A stretch of 64,000 bases of DNA from Methanocorpusculum parvum (GCA_002287215.1 LMVO01000047.1:1-64000), one strand, 5' to 3'. Shown: positions 52,793 through 64,000, numbered from the stretch's first letter. The notes: generated by a model from the sequence alone, not told the origin. Made by a program: numbers and translations.

Positions 52793-54043
52793 TCAGACCT
52801 CCCTCGGGTCGGTGATCACGCCGGTGATCGCGCTGGCAGCCGCCGTTTCAGGCGAGGAAAGATACACGAAACTCTCGGCACTTCCCTGTCTTCCCCGGAA
52901 GTTACGGTTCGATGTCGAGAGGGAAACCTCGCCGGGAGCTAAAAGCCCGAAAGCTCCGCCCATACACGGACCGCAGCACGGCGCTTCAACCAGTGCCCCT
53001 GCTTCGACGAACTTTTCGATAAGTCCTGCTTTCAGGACTTTCATGTATTCTGCTTTGGATGCCGGGACCATGATCACGCGAACATCTTCTGAGAAGACAT
53101 TGTCGCCTAATACTTCGGCAGCACGAGCAAAATCCTCATATCTGCCGTTCGTGCATGACCCGATGAAGACCTGATCGACCGGTTTGCCGGCGACTTCGGT
53201 GACATCGACGACATTGTCGACATTATGCGGGACGGCGATCTTCGGATTGATCTTGGAGACATCATAATCTCGTGTCTCAAAGAATTTTGCATCCTCATCG
53301 CTCGCGAGTGAAAACGGCGTGCAGTCCGTTCTTCCCCGCAGATACTCCCAGGTCTTTTCATCCGGCGGAACGATGCCTGCCTTTGCTCCCATCTCGATGG
53401 CCATATTTGCACAGGTCATCCTTCCGGGAATGTCCATGTCGGAGAATGCGTTCCCGCAGAATTCAAGAGCCCGATAGGTCGCGCCGTCCGCGCCGATATC
53501 GCCGGCAAGGGTCAGGATAAGATCCTTGGGACCGACCCGATCCTGGAACTTCCCGTTTGCATTGATCCGGATGGTTTCCGGAACTCTGAAGTAGAGTTCG
53601 CCGAACTTCAGGACGTATGCCATATCAGTCGAGCCGATACCTGTCGAAAATGCACCAAGAGCGCCGTACGCACAGGTATGGGAATCCGACCCGACGACGA
53701 TATCGCCGGGTTTTACGCGTCCCTTCTCGGGAACGACCTGGTGACAGACCCCCTCTTTTATGTCGTAGTTGTGGATGCCCTGTTCACGGGCAAACGTTCT
53801 CATCATCACATGATTTTCTGCTGCGCTGATGGAATCAGCAGGGATCTGATGGTCGAAGAGCATGATGACTTTTTTCGGATCAAAGACACTGCCCCCACCC
53901 ATATCTTTCATTACATTGATCGCAAGAGGGCCTGTGATATCATGTATCATCGCACCGTCGACCGGCGCCATTATTACATCTCCTGCTCTGCATTCTTTTT
54001 TGCAGTGGGCGGAGAAGATTTTTTCAGTTATGGTCAATCCCAT
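52793..54043 (-). CDS. leuC: Isopropylmalate isomerase large subunit
   Basis: The 416-aa aconitase-family subunit. Cys for the [4Fe-4S] cluster are in [10 protein letters not shown] and [21 protein letters not shown] and [20 protein letters not shown] are also present. Full archaeal length. Works with LeuD. Confidence 0.95.
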   Translation of the reverse strand: MGLTITEKIFSAHCKKECRAGDVIMAPVDGAMIHDITGPLAINVMKDMGGGSVFDPKKVIMLFDHQIPADSISAAENHVMMRTFAREQGIHNYDIKEGVCHQVVPEKGRVKPGDIVVGSDSHTCAYGALGAFSTGIGSTDMAYVLKFGELYFRVPETIRINANGKFQDRVGPKDLILTLAGDIGADGATYRALEFCGNAFSDMDIPGRMTCANMAIEMGAKAGIVPPDEKTWEYLRGRTDCTPFSLASDEDAKFFETRDYDVSKINPKIAVPHNVDNVVDVTEVAGKPVDQVFIGSCTNGRYEDFARAAEVLGDNVFSEDVRVIMVPASKAEYMKVLKAGLIEKFVEAGALVEAPCCGPCMGGAFGLLAPGEVSLSTSNRNFRGRQGSAESFVYLSSPETAAASAITGVITDPREV

Positions 54044-54075
54044 TTACATCACTTTCTTATTTTTTTTATCTAAAA

Positions 54076-54585
54076 TCATTCTTTTTTACTCAGACACGAC
54101 CCGGAAGATCCACGCTGCAAAGCGACCCTGCCGGTCCGGACGAGTTCCAATACGCCGTAGGGACGCAGGAGAGATTCCAGAGCAAAGATCTTTTCCGGGT
54201 CCCCGGTGATCTCAAGAACAAGGGTCTGCGGGCCGACATCGATGATCTTTGCGCGAAATATATCGGCGACCTGCATGACCTCGGAACGCTGGAGTCCCGG
54301 CTCGGCATGGACTTTTATCAGTGCGAGCTCGCGCTCGACATGCTCTTTTTCCGTGATATCCGTAATCTTTATGACATCGATCAGCTTATTGAGCTGTTTT
54401 TTGACCTGTTCGATGTGCATTTCGTCACCGATGACAACGATCGTGATCCGGCTCATACCCGGTGTTTCACAGGTCCCGACCGCAAGACTTTCGATGTTGA
54501 ATCCTCGTCGTGAGAAGAGACCGGAAACCCGTGCGAGAACGCCGGCCTTGTTCTCGACAAGGACGCTGATGATATGCTGTTTCAT
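54076..54585 (-). CDS. ilvN: Acetolactate synthase regulatory subunit
   Basis: A 169-aa protein with an N-terminal ACT domain (ISVLVENKAGVLARVSGLFSRRG) that binds valine for feedback inhibition and a C-terminal domain with FRAKIIDVGPQTLVLEITG. Overlaps the ilvB stop by 4 bases. Confidence 0.95.
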   Translation of the reverse strand: MKQHIISVLVENKAGVLARVSGLFSRRGFNIESLAVGTCETPGMSRITIVVIGDEMHIEQVKKQLNKLIDVIKITDITEKEHVERELALIKVHAEPGLQRSEVMQVADIFRAKIIDVGPQTLVLEITGDPEKIFALESLLRPYGVLELVRTGRVALQRGSSGSCLSKKE

Positions 54586-56285
54586 GACTCGGATCCTCCG
54601 TTGTGATTATGTTTTCCGATCATCTCACTGATCGCAGCACCTGCCGGGACCATGGGAAAGACATTCTCTTCCCGTTCGATCTGGAAATCCAGGAGATACG
54701 GGCCGTCATACATTAACGCGGTTCTGAGAGCCTCGTCGATCTGATCAACAGAATCAACCCGCATTCCCTCGATCCCGTATGCTTTTGCGATCCCGACAAA
54801 GTCCACGGGCGGCAGTTCCGTGTAGGAGTATCTTCTGTCGTAGAAGAGTTCCTGCCACTGTCTGACCATGCCGAGATACATGTTGTTCAGGATCACGATC
54901 TTGACGGGGATCTTGTACTGCGCAACGGTGGCAAGTTCCTGGATGTTCATCTGGAAACTTCCGTCACCGGCGATCACAACGACCGTTTCTTCAGGCTTCG
55001 CAAACCAGGCCCCTATCGCAGCCGGGAATCCGTACCCCATCGTTCCAAGACCGCCCGAGCTGATCCACTGGCGGGGTCGGGTAAATCCGTAGTGCTGGGC
55101 GGCCCACATCTGGTTCTGACCGACCTCACTCACAATTATCCCGCCGCCGTCAAGGAGCTCGGAGAGCTTGCGGATGATATTCTGCGGATGGACTTTCCCG
55201 TCGTTTACGACCCGTAACGGATGGTTTTTCCGCCATAATTTCACCTGTTCCAGCCAGGGTTCAGAGATACAACCTTTATTCTCCGCCATACAGATCATGT
55301 CGGCAAGAACCGATTTGGCATCGCCCACGATCGGCACGTCGGGATTGACATTTTTCCCGATCTCGGCGGGATCGATGTCGATATGGATGATTTTTGCATG
55401 CGGAGCGAAATGGCTCAGCTTTCCGGTGACACGGTCATCGAACCTTGCGCCGACCGCGATAAGGAGATCGGTCTCGGATACGGCGTAATTTGCATATTCT
55501 GTCCCGTGCATCCCGAGCATTCCCAGATTTAACGGATGATCCGCAGGGATCGCTCCAAGACCCATCAGGGTCGTCGTGACCGGGAGGCAGAAGAGCTCGG
55601 CAGTCCTGATCAGTTCCTCCGACGCTTCGGCTGCGATGACGCCGCCGCCTGCATAGATGACAGGTTTTTTCGCGCTCAGGATCAGGTCAAGGGCCTTTTT
55701 GATCTGTTTGGCGTGCCCCTTTAATGTCGGCTTGTATCCTCTGAGTTCAGGCTCACCGGAGAGAACTTCTTCCGCGGCAACTTTCGCCGTCAGAACATCT
55801 TTGGGCAGATCGATGAGGACCGGGCCGTTTCGTCCTGTTCCAGCGATATAAAACGCGGACTTTACCGTCATTTTGATATCGCGGGCATCTTTTACCAGAT
55901 AGTTGTGTTTGGTGATCGGCAGCGTTATTCCGGTGATGTCAGACTCCTGGAATGCATCATTTCCGAGCATTCCCGTTGGAACCTGACCGGTAAGTGCAAC
56001 GATCGGCACCGAATCCATGTTAGCCGTGGCAATACCTGAAATGAGATTGCAGGCTCCCGGACCGGATGTCGAAAGACAAACACCGACGCGTCCGCTGGCC
56101 CGGGCATATCCGTCCGCCGCATGAACGGCTGCCTGTTCATGTCTGACAAGGATATGCGTTACCTGTGCATCATAGAGCTCGTCGTATATCGGGAGGACAG
56201 CGCCTCCCGGATAGCCGAATATGATTTCAACACCCTCTTCTTTTAAACTTTCAATCAGTATTGCTGCGCCTGTTTTCATTCTCAT
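54582..56285 (-). CDS. ilvB: Acetolactate synthase catalytic subunit
   Basis: A 567-aa thiamine diphosphate enzyme: FGYPGGAVLPIYDEL, catalytic Glu in HEQAAVHAADGYARA, and the cofactor motif GDGSFQMNIQELATV ending NN. Condenses pyruvate to acetolactate, or with 2-oxobutyrate to acetohydroxybutyrate. The start overlaps the cimA 3' end by about 35 bases; an ATG two codons in is an alternative. Confidence 0.95.
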   Translation of the reverse strand: MRMKTGAAILIESLKEEGVEIIFGYPGGAVLPIYDELYDAQVTHILVRHEQAAVHAADGYARASGRVGVCLSTSGPGACNLISGIATANMDSVPIVALTGQVPTGMLGNDAFQESDITGITLPITKHNYLVKDARDIKMTVKSAFYIAGTGRNGPVLIDLPKDVLTAKVAAEEVLSGEPELRGYKPTLKGHAKQIKKALDLILSAKKPVIYAGGGVIAAEASEELIRTAELFCLPVTTTLMGLGAIPADHPLNLGMLGMHGTEYANYAVSETDLLIAVGARFDDRVTGKLSHFAPHAKIIHIDIDPAEIGKNVNPDVPIVGDAKSVLADMICMAENKGCISEPWLEQVKLWRKNHPLRVVNDGKVHPQNIIRKLSELLDGGGIIVSEVGQNQMWAAQHYGFTRPRQWISSGGLGTMGYGFPAAIGAWFAKPEETVVVIAGDGSFQMNIQELATVAQYKIPVKIVILNNMYLGMVRQWQELFYDRRYSYTELPPVDFVGIAKAYGIEGMRVDSVDQIDEALRTALMYDGPYLLDFQIEREENVFPMVPAGAAISEMIGKHNHNGGSES

Positions 56286-57765
56286 CTCTCAGTAATCTAT
56301 TCATGCCTGCTATTACCGCCTCGACACTTGCCTCAATTATATCTGTTCTGGCACCCCGGGAAGTCAAAACCCTCCCGTCTTTTCTCAGTTTCACCGTTAC
56401 GTCGACCAAAGCATCCGTTCCGCCGTTGATCGCATCCACATGGTACTCCTCAAGCGTGATGTCGCCGAACTGGGCGACCGACTGCTGGAGGACTTTGACG
56501 GTCGCATCTACCGGACCTGTTCCGGTAGCTGCGCCGGTTACTTTCGTCCCGTTTACGACCATCGTTGCCGAAGCCGTTGGAATGGCGTTACTGCCGCTCA
56601 CGACCGTAAACTGTTTAAGGCTGATCACCGGCTTGCATTCCAGAAGCATCACCGAATCTGCGATCGCCATAACATCGGCATCGGTCACTTTCATGCCCAT
56701 ATCACCGACTTTTTTGACTCGCGCCACGATCTCGGCAAGATGTTTTTCTCCAGGTTCATACCCGAGCTCTTTAAGAGCCGACTGGACCGATGCGGATCCT
56801 GAATGTTTTCCAAGAACGATCCTTCGTTTTCTTCCGACCGTTTCCGGCGACATCGGTTCGTAGGTTGTCGGATCCCGCATAAGTCCGTGCGCATGGATCC
56901 CGCTTTCATGCGTGAATGCCATTCCGCCGACGATCGGTTTATTGGCTGCGAGCGGGATCTTTGTCAGCTGGGATACGAGGGTCGAGAGTGCATAGATCTT
57001 GGTCGTATCGATCCCGGTATCATAGCCGTACAGCTTTTCAAGCACCATCACGACCTCTTCGAAGGGCACGTTTCCTGCACGTTCTCCCATCCCGTTGATG
57101 GTCGTGTGGGCACAGGTCGCTCCTGATCGTAACGCCGCGATGGTATTTGAAAGAGCCAGTCCAAGGTCATTGTGACAATGGATGCTCAGAGGTGCGAAGC
57201 ATAAAGGCGGAATGACCTCTGCGGTCCTTTCAGGCGTTAACAGCCCGACGGTATCACAGAAACAAAGCCTGTCAGCTCCGTGTGCTACTCCATCTCTAAA
57301 AAGCCGGGCCAGATATTCCTGATCTGCCCTTGAAGAATCCTCGCCCGAGAGTTCGACAGTAAGCCCTCTCTCTTTGGCATATGCAACGGATTCCATTGCC
57401 ATTACATAGACTTCTTCGCGGGTTTTCCCGAGTTTTTTGGTTATATGAAGGTCAGAAACCGGAACGACAAGATGCACCGAATCCACACCGCATTTCACGG
57501 CAAGATCGATATCTTCGGTCTTGGCCCGCGCATATGTGCAGATCTCTGCGTTGAGTCCCGCATCAGATATCAGCTTTATAGCCTCTCTTTCGCCTTCGGA
57601 TGCGACCGCGGATCCAGCCTCGATCACATTCACGCCGATTGCGGAAAGTTCTTCTGCGATTTTCAGTTTCTGTACGGGTGTCAGAGAGACGCCCGGCGTC
57701 TGTTCCCCGTCACGAAGGGTCGTGTCTAGGAAACGGATGTTTTTATAGCCAAATAAAACAATCAC
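56251..57765 (-). CDS. cimA: (R)-Citramalate synthase
   Basis: A 504-aa acyl-CoA condensing TIM barrel with a LeuA dimer C-terminal domain. LDTTLRDGEQTPGVSL starts the barrel. EAGSAVASEGEREAIKL and HLVVPVSDLHITKKL match archaeal CimA rather than LeuA, which has EAGFPASSD. It joins pyruvate and acetyl-CoA for threonine-independent isoleucine synthesis. Start is GTG at 57765; an SD-like CCGGAG at about 57782 is better spaced for an ATG at 57769 that opens an eight-codon frame overlapping it. Confidence 0.88.
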   Translation of the reverse strand: MIVLFGYKNIRFLDTTLRDGEQTPGVSLTPVQKLKIAEELSAIGVNVIEAGSAVASEGEREAIKLISDAGLNAEICTYARAKTEDIDLAVKCGVDSVHLVVPVSDLHITKKLGKTREEVYVMAMESVAYAKERGLTVELSGEDSSRADQEYLARLFRDGVAHGADRLCFCDTVGLLTPERTAEVIPPLCFAPLSIHCHNDLGLALSNTIAALRSGATCAHTTINGMGERAGNVPFEEVVMVLEKLYGYDTGIDTTKIYALSTLVSQLTKIPLAANKPIVGGMAFTHESGIHAHGLMRDPTTYEPMSPETVGRKRRIVLGKHSGSASVQSALKELGYEPGEKHLAEIVARVKKVGDMGMKVTDADVMAIADSVMLLECKPVISLKQFTVVSGSNAIPTASATMVVNGTKVTGAATGTGPVDATVKVLQQSVAQFGDITLEEYHVDAINGGTDALVDVTVKLRKDGRVLTSRGARTDIIEASVEAVIAGMNRLLRDENENRRSNTD

Positions 57766-57783
57766 TCATGGGATTAAACTCCG

Positions 57784-57798
57784 GTTAGATAGTCTAAC
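57784..57798 (-). promoter_or_regulatory. Operator-like palindrome at the cimA start site
   Basis: GTTAGA-TAG-TCTAAC is a perfect inverted repeat with 3-base spacer. A TATA element lies at 57813-57824 (minus strand), so transcription is expected to start near 57792, inside the palindrome. A repressor bound here would block the cimA-ilv-leu cluster. Confidence 0.5.
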
Positions 57799-57812
57799 TT
57801 CGATTGGTATAT

Positions 57813-57824
57813 ATAAGTTTTGGA
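57813..57824 (-). promoter_or_regulatory. TATA box of the cimA cluster
   Basis: On the minus strand it reads TTATATATACC, about 45-55 bases before the cimA start. Confidence 0.55.
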
Positions 57825-57917
57825 AAATCAGCAGAAATCCGCGCCCCCAACTATGATTTTTTACGAATAGCGCAGAATACGCAATATGGGGGCTGTTTTT
57901 CAGTGCTGAAAAGAAAG

Positions 57918-57928
57918 TATTATATAAT
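57918..57928 (+). promoter_or_regulatory. TATA box of leuA
   Basis: TATTATATAAT. Transcription would start about 57948-57952, right at the ATG of the first short upstream ORF (57950), implying it could be read from a leaderless end. A GCCCCCA/TGGGGGC inverted pair (57843-57849, 57887-57893) lies just upstream. Confidence 0.55.
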
Positions 57929-57949
57929 CGCGGTGCGTTGATATGTGGT

Positions 57950-58015
57950 ATGTCTCAGGAAGATGGGATCGGAGCAGTCACTGCGAAAGTGGCGGATTGC
58001 ATTCTATTGCAATGA
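57950..58015 (+). CDS. Putative leader peptide 1 upstream of leuA (21 aa)
   Basis: ATG at 57950 opens MSQEDGIGAVTAKVADCILLQ. It ends Ile-Leu-Leu-Gln using CTA and TTG, minor Leu codons in the surrounding genes. Its TGA overlaps the ATG of a second short frame. A hairpin ATTGCA-TTCTAT-TGCAAT (57996-58013) spans those Leu codons and the second ATG. Coding status is inference only. Confidence 0.35.
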   Translation: MSQEDGIGAVTAKVADCILLQ

Positions 58016-58040
58016 AAGTACAGTCAACACGAATAGACGA

Positions 58041-58044
<4 letters not shown>
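58012..58044 (+). CDS. Putative leader peptide 2 upstream of leuA (10 aa)
   Basis: MKVQSTRIDE, linking the first short ORF to leuA: its ATG overlaps the previous TGA, and its own TGA overlaps the GTG at 58041 of leuA. Both junctions are of the type used in translational coupling. It may be only a coupling device. Unproven. Confidence 0.3.
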
Positions 58045-60583
<2,539 letters not shown>

Positions 60584-60980
60584 ATCTCCCCTCCACTTTT
60601 TTTACGGCTTTCATCGGCCGGTTTCTGTCTCCGGCACATGGTTTTATTACCCATCACGTGAAATGGTACTGGTATGTGTGACGGATGTCTGCCGGCAAAG
60701 CGAGGGATCGCAGCCAGCAGAAGCTCTGTACTGAGCACATCGCACAATGCATCTTTTGAAAATATCCTGTCTGTGATTGCAGACGGCCTAGTATCTGTAT
60801 ACGTCAGCATTGCTGTTATTTTCAGCATTAGCTATGTATTCTGGTTTAGACAGTAGTCAAACTGCACCAGAACAGATCTCCATAAAATAACTCAAGCCTT
60901 TTATCGGGAACTCCTCTGGTGCAGTGAATACCGGATTTTTACCAAATCACCTGAATAAAAAAACCACGGAGGAGAAAACA
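60584..60980. other. 397-base gap between ilvC and the ADH synthase gene
   Basis: No firm gene. A 60-codon plus-strand frame at 60674-60856 starts MCDGC and has one hydrophobic stretch (SVYVSIAVIFSISYVFW), with TTTTATTA about 35 bases upstream, so a small membrane peptide is possible but weak. T-runs after 60596 probably end ilvC transcription. GGAGGAG at 60970 is the ribosome site of the next gene. Confidence 0.3.
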
Positions 60981-61778
60981 ATGAGAGGAAAAGAGATCAG
61001 ACTCGAAAGAATCATGAAAAGAGACACCGGAACGACCGTCATCGTTCCAATGGACCACGGCGTATCCAGCGGACCTATCCCCGGATTGATCGATCTGGAA
61101 CGATCGGTCGATCTGGTCGCAAAAGGCGGAGCCAACGCAGTAATCGGCCATATGGGACTCGCGCTGCACGGTCACCGGAAAGGCGGCCCTGACATCGGAT
61201 TGATCCTGCATCTATCCGCAAGCACGGATCTGGGACCCGATCCGAACAACAAAGTCCTGGTCAACAGCGTGCAGAATGCCCTGAAAATGGGAGCAGACGG
61301 CGTATCCATGCATGTAAATATCGGCGCCGAGAATGAAGCAAACATGCTTGGCGACCTTGGGCGGGTCGCGATCGAGTGTATCGAATGGGGAATGCCGCTT
61401 CTTGCGATGATGTATCCCCGGGGAAAAGACATCAGATCCGAGAACATGCAGGAAGCCGTCAAACTCGCGGCCCGGGTCGGATCAGAACTTGGGGCAGACA
61501 TCGTCAAAACCGTCTACACCGGAGACCCGGATTCATTCAGGGAAGTCACCGAAGGATGCCATGTACCCGTAGTTATCGCCGGCGGCTCGAAAATGAGCGA
61601 TCTGGCGACCATGCAGCTGATCGAAGGGGCGATGGAAGGCGGCGCTGCCGGCGTATCGATCGGGCGAAACGCATTCCAGCACAAATACCCGGACCGATTC
61701 GTCAGAGCCGCCGCGATGATCGTCCATGAACGCAGAACTGCAGAAGAAGCGATCGAGATCCTGCTCGCCGAGGATTGA
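60981..61778 (+). CDS. 2-Amino-3,7-dideoxy-D-threo-hept-6-ulosonate (ADH) synthase
   Basis: First enzyme of the archaeal route to 3-dehydroquinate, from a deoxysugar phosphate and aspartate semialdehyde. The 265-aa class I aldolase-like barrel has [31 protein letters not shown], the Schiff-base Lys in [10 protein letters not shown] and [16 protein letters not shown] and spacing identify ATG 60981; 19 codons of open frame before it are not needed. Close homologues include archaeal FBP aldolases, which remain a weaker possibility. Confidence 0.88.
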   Translation: MRGKEIRLERIMKRDTGTTVIVPMDHGVSSGPIPGLIDLERSVDLVAKGGANAVIGHMGLALHGHRKGGPDIGLILHLSASTDLGPDPNNKVLVNSVQNALKMGADGVSMHVNIGAENEANMLGDLGRVAIECIEWGMPLLAMMYPRGKDIRSENMQEAVKLAARVGSELGADIVKTVYTGDPDSFREVTEGCHVPVVIAGGSKMSDLATMQLIEGAMEGGAAGVSIGRNAFQHKYPDRFVRAAAMIVHERRTAEEAIEILLAED

Positions 61779-61847
61779 AGACAGAGAAAACGAACCGGAA
61801 AATCATCAGGAATGCAGGATATGGAACCAGCCGCAGGAGAAAAGAAG

Positions 61848-62687
61848 ATGATCCGAAAGGATACCGTCGGAATAATCGGGGGATTCGGCGGCATGGGACG
61901 GTTGTTCTCGGCTGTCTTCGAGAGGGCGGGATATGAGGTACTATGTTCCGGAAGAAAAACGCCCGTCTCAAATGAGGATATCGCCTTGACCTGCGATATT
62001 GTCATCGTCTCTGTTCCGATCCGCGACACGGTCCGGGTGATCGAAGAGATCGCCCTGCTTCTCAGCGAAGAGCAGGTGTTCTGTGATCTCACCTCCATAA
62101 AAACCGCTCCGGTCGAAGCGATGCTGAGATCCAAAGCGCAGGTCATCGGCCTCCACCCGATGTTCGGCCCTTCGGTCTCCACGATCTTCGGTCAGACGAT
62201 CGCCGCATCGCCCGCCAGATGTGAGGAAAAAACCCGGGAGATGCTCTATCAGATATTTACGAGCGAAGGGGCCAAGGTTTGTCCGATGGATCCAAAGGAG
62301 CATGACAAAATCATGAGCATCGTCCAGGGTCTTGTACACTTTACGACCCTGTCCGTCGCCGAGACGATAAAAAACACCGGCATCCCGCTGGAGGCAATCC
62401 TTCCGGTGATGAGCCCGGTGTACCGGATCGAACTCGGCCTGGTCGGAAGGATACTCGGACAGGATCCTTCACTCTATGCAGACATCCTGCAGATGAACCC
62501 GGAAACGGCAGGCGTCCTTGAAACCCTCGCAGATTCGGTCGCCTCGCTGAAAACGATCGTCGAATCAAAGGATCCGGAGAAGTTCGCCGCGTTCTTTACG
62601 GAGAACAGTGAGGCATTCAGATCCTATATCCCCCAAGCGGCTGAAGAGACGGACAGACTGATCGAAACTCTGGTGAAGATGAAATGA
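61848..62687 (+). CDS. tyrA: Prephenate dehydrogenase
   Basis: Tyrosine branch: prephenate to hydroxyphenylpyruvate. A 279-aa protein with NAD motif IGGFGGMGRLF (about 9-19), VIVSVPIRDT, LTSIKTAP and GLHPMFGPS, then a helical C-terminal domain. ATG 61848 has GGAG 8 bases upstream; ATG 61812 lacks one. Overlaps pheA by 4 bases. Confidence 0.93.
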   Translation: MIRKDTVGIIGGFGGMGRLFSAVFERAGYEVLCSGRKTPVSNEDIALTCDIVIVSVPIRDTVRVIEEIALLLSEEQVFCDLTSIKTAPVEAMLRSKAQVIGLHPMFGPSVSTIFGQTIAASPARCEEKTREMLYQIFTSEGAKVCPMDPKEHDKIMSIVQGLVHFTTLSVAETIKNTGIPLEAILPVMSPVYRIELGLVGRILGQDPSLYADILQMNPETAGVLETLADSVASLKTIVESKDPEKFAAFFTENSEAFRSYIPQAAEETDRLIETLVKMK

Positions 62688-63481
62688 CATTAGCAGTACT
62701 AGGCCCGAAAGGCACGTTCTCCTGTGAACTTGCCGAAAAAATCAGGGAAGAACATGAAGAGATACTTCTCTATCCGACGATACGGGACGTTTTCACCGCG
62801 GTTCTCGAGAAAAATATCCGGGGCATCGTTCCTGTAGAAAACAGCGAGGCGGGCGGCGTCGGGGAGACCCTGGACGGTCTTTTGCAGACAGAATGCAGTA
62901 TCACCGCAGAATATTACATGCCGATACGGCACTTTTTCGTATCAAGATACGGGACGGATGAGATATCGGTCATCTACACCCACCCCCAGTCGCATGAACA
63001 GTGCAGCGTCTTTCTGCGCAGTCTGAAAAATATCTCCCTGATCCATACGAGCAGCAACGCCCAAAGCGCAAAAGAGGCGGCATCGGTGCAAGGCTCTGCG
63101 GCCGTAACAACGGAAAGCGCCGCAAAATTGTACGGCCTTTCGATCCTGAAAAAAGATATTCAGAACGCGCAGAACAACACCACCCGGTTTCTTGAGATAA
63201 CAGCCGGCGTTTCAAAGCCAAACGATTTGGAAAAATGCAGTGTCGTTATCATCCCAAGAGAGAACCGGCCGGGTCTTTTATACGGGATCCTGGGGATCTT
63301 TGCGCGAAGAGGGATCAATCTGACACGTATCGAGTCACGCCCGTCGAAGGAAGGGATCGGCAGATATGTCTTTTTCATCGATTTCGAAACGAACCGGGGA
63401 TGGCAGGAGACGATCACCGAACTGAAGGAGATCACCGGGGTGAAAGAGCTTGGATGCTATAGAAAAAAAGAGGCGGCCTAG
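62684..63481 (+). CDS. pheA: Prephenate dehydratase with ACT domain
   Basis: Phenylalanine branch. The 265-aa protein has a catalytic domain (about 1-180: VLGPKGTFS, VPVENSEAGGVGETLD, ALAVTTESAA-like) with the Thr-Arg motif in NNTTRFLEI, then an ACT domain (RENRPGLLYGILGIFARRGINLTRIESRPSKE) for phenylalanine feedback. Full length. Last gene of the ADH synthase-tyrA-pheA operon. Confidence 0.95.
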   Translation: MTLAVLGPKGTFSCELAEKIREEHEEILLYPTIRDVFTAVLEKNIRGIVPVENSEAGGVGETLDGLLQTECSITAEYYMPIRHFFVSRYGTDEISVIYTHPQSHEQCSVFLRSLKNISLIHTSSNAQSAKEAASVQGSAAVTTESAAKLYGLSILKKDIQNAQNNTTRFLEITAGVSKPNDLEKCSVVIIPRENRPGLLYGILGIFARRGINLTRIESRPSKEGIGRYVFFIDFETNRGWQETITELKEITGVKELGCYRKKEAA

Positions 63482-63536
63482 ATTCCGCGGACGTGCTCTT
63501 TTCGATTTCTTTTTCCCTTGGCAAAGCCTATAAATT

Positions 63537-63588
63537 AATGCCTGTTCCTATAACCATTTAGCGGCGGTGAAGGAACAGGCATTCGTTT
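63537..63588 (+). terminator. 13-bp perfect hairpin followed by T-run
   Basis: AATGCCTGTTCCT (63537-63549) pairs perfectly with AGGAACAGGCATT (63571-63583) and is followed by CGTTTTTT. It could end the aromatic operon. A TATA-like CCTATAAATTA lies immediately before, so a short RNA is an alternative. Confidence 0.5.
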
Positions 63589-63740
63589 TTTCGACCCGCA
63601 GTTTTCTGTTGTATTCTTTCAGGCGGCCGGTATTTTCACGCAGATCATCTGATCATTCAGCCCGGGCCGGACGCGTATTTCCCAGAATAGAGAAAGGACA
63701 CAAGCGGGAATGGGTTTTGGCGTTCACGACCCTGAAAACA

Positions 63741-63756
63741 CACTATTATAATAGTG
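63741..63756. repeat. 16-bp perfect palindrome
   Basis: CACTATTATAATAGTG is perfectly symmetric. It lies about 130 bases before the DUF3795-like gene, with a second palindrome TATATTAATATA at 63801-63812. Operator-like. No other gene is seen in 63482-63888. Confidence 0.5.
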
Positions 63757-63888
63757 CATATTTTCAGTCATGTCATATTCACAATCAAACACCCGTATTC
63801 TATATTAATATACCCAGAAACCAGAGGGGCATACGATGGTTTTATGTATCTGCTGAAAAATACTATTTTCTTGTGCGGTGTGCGGTAC

Positions 63889-64000
63889 ATGAAAATGCCT
63901 GACAGAATTCCACAAGCTATGTTTGCCCCCTGCGGGATGAACTGTATGGTCTGCTGCAGGCATTGTCTGCCAAAAAAATCCTGCGGCGGATGCCTCATGG
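63889..64000 (+). CDS. DUF3795-like Cys-rich protein, 5' part (cut by window end)
   Basis: The visible 37 codons read MKMPDRIPQAMFAPCGMNC..., with PCGMNCMVCCRHC and KSCGGCL. This is the N-terminal cysteine pattern of DUF3795 proteins, thought to bind metal. The ATG at 63889 is a choice; two more in-frame ATG codons (63895, 63919) could serve. The rest lies outside the window. Confidence 0.65.
   Translation, partial: MKMPDRIPQAMFAPCGMNCMVCCRHCLPKKSCGGCLM

Noticed and set aside
60674-60856. 60-codon frame with one hydrophobic stretch after ilvC
   Set aside because: No family pattern and no ribosome site; noted in the gap entry but not called as a gene.
63567-63902. Plus-strand 111-codon frame near the window end
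   Set aside because: Begins inside the 13-bp hairpin, has an aromatic-rich random look and overlaps the DUF3795-like start in another frame.

Overview
The window reads as a dense segment of a methanogenic euryarchaeal chromosome. Methanogen markers are Mmp10 (McrA arginine methylation), CofC and CofE (coenzyme F420), an MsvR-like V4R regulator, archaeal ether-lipid reductase, ADH synthase of the archaeal shikimate route, and (R)-citramalate synthase. Archaeal information genes (PAN, proteasome alpha, SBDS, L15e, L37Ae, Rpo12, prefoldin, NAC, aIF5A, RNase P proteins) agree. The gene set and two Hcp proteins suggest Methanomicrobiales, perhaps close to Methanocorpusculum; that genus is inferred from memory of the families, not from a search. 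No rRNA, CRISPR array, insertion sequence or prophage was seen.

Layout. 0.2-7 kb: a small hypothetical gene, a META-domain lipoprotein, agmatinase-aIF5A, an IMPase/NAD kinase pair, a DUF169 gene, and a short ferredoxin coupled to geranylgeranyl reductase. 7-16 kb: ferredoxin-nitroreductase, a DHH phosphoesterase, tRNA-Phe, PAN, MBF1-like factor and TIM, an M23-like protein, Hcp with its ferredoxin, and an SDR. 16-25.9 kb: a hairpin-rich intergenic region, a coiled-coil RmuC-like protein, a HEAT protein, parvulin, a solitary RNase III domain, Mmp10, a methyltransferase with a repeat-rich upstream region, the MsvR-like regulator, RNase Z and small conserved archaeal genes. 26-38.7 kb: intron-containing tRNA-Tyr, two identical tRNA-Asp, CofC, a DHPS-like protein and SHMT, a dihydrolipoamide dehydrogenase-like flavoprotein, and a minus-strand operon from an archaeal RecJ-like protein through NAC and TrmI to NAD synthetase; then Nnr and MoaC on the plus strand.

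39-44 kb holds the classic archaeal translation/RNase P/proteasome superoperon, but the exosome genes usually found between SBDS and L37Ae are absent. 44-47 kb: two CofE paralogues around thymidylate kinase and a HisA-related protein. 47-51 kb: tRNA-Leu, a class I FBPase coupled to a shortened class V FBPase relative, and a second Hcp.

51-63.5 kb is amino-acid biosynthesis. A minus-strand cluster (cimA-ilvB-ilvN-leuC-leuD-leuB) is divergent from leuA-ilvC and together makes branched-chain amino acids from pyruvate, including the citramalate route to isoleucine; ADH synthase, prephenate dehydrogenase and prephenate dehydratase follow. The cimA-leuA divergent region carries a palindromic operator-like site and overlapping short upstream ORFs. 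The window ends inside a cysteine-rich DUF3795-like gene.
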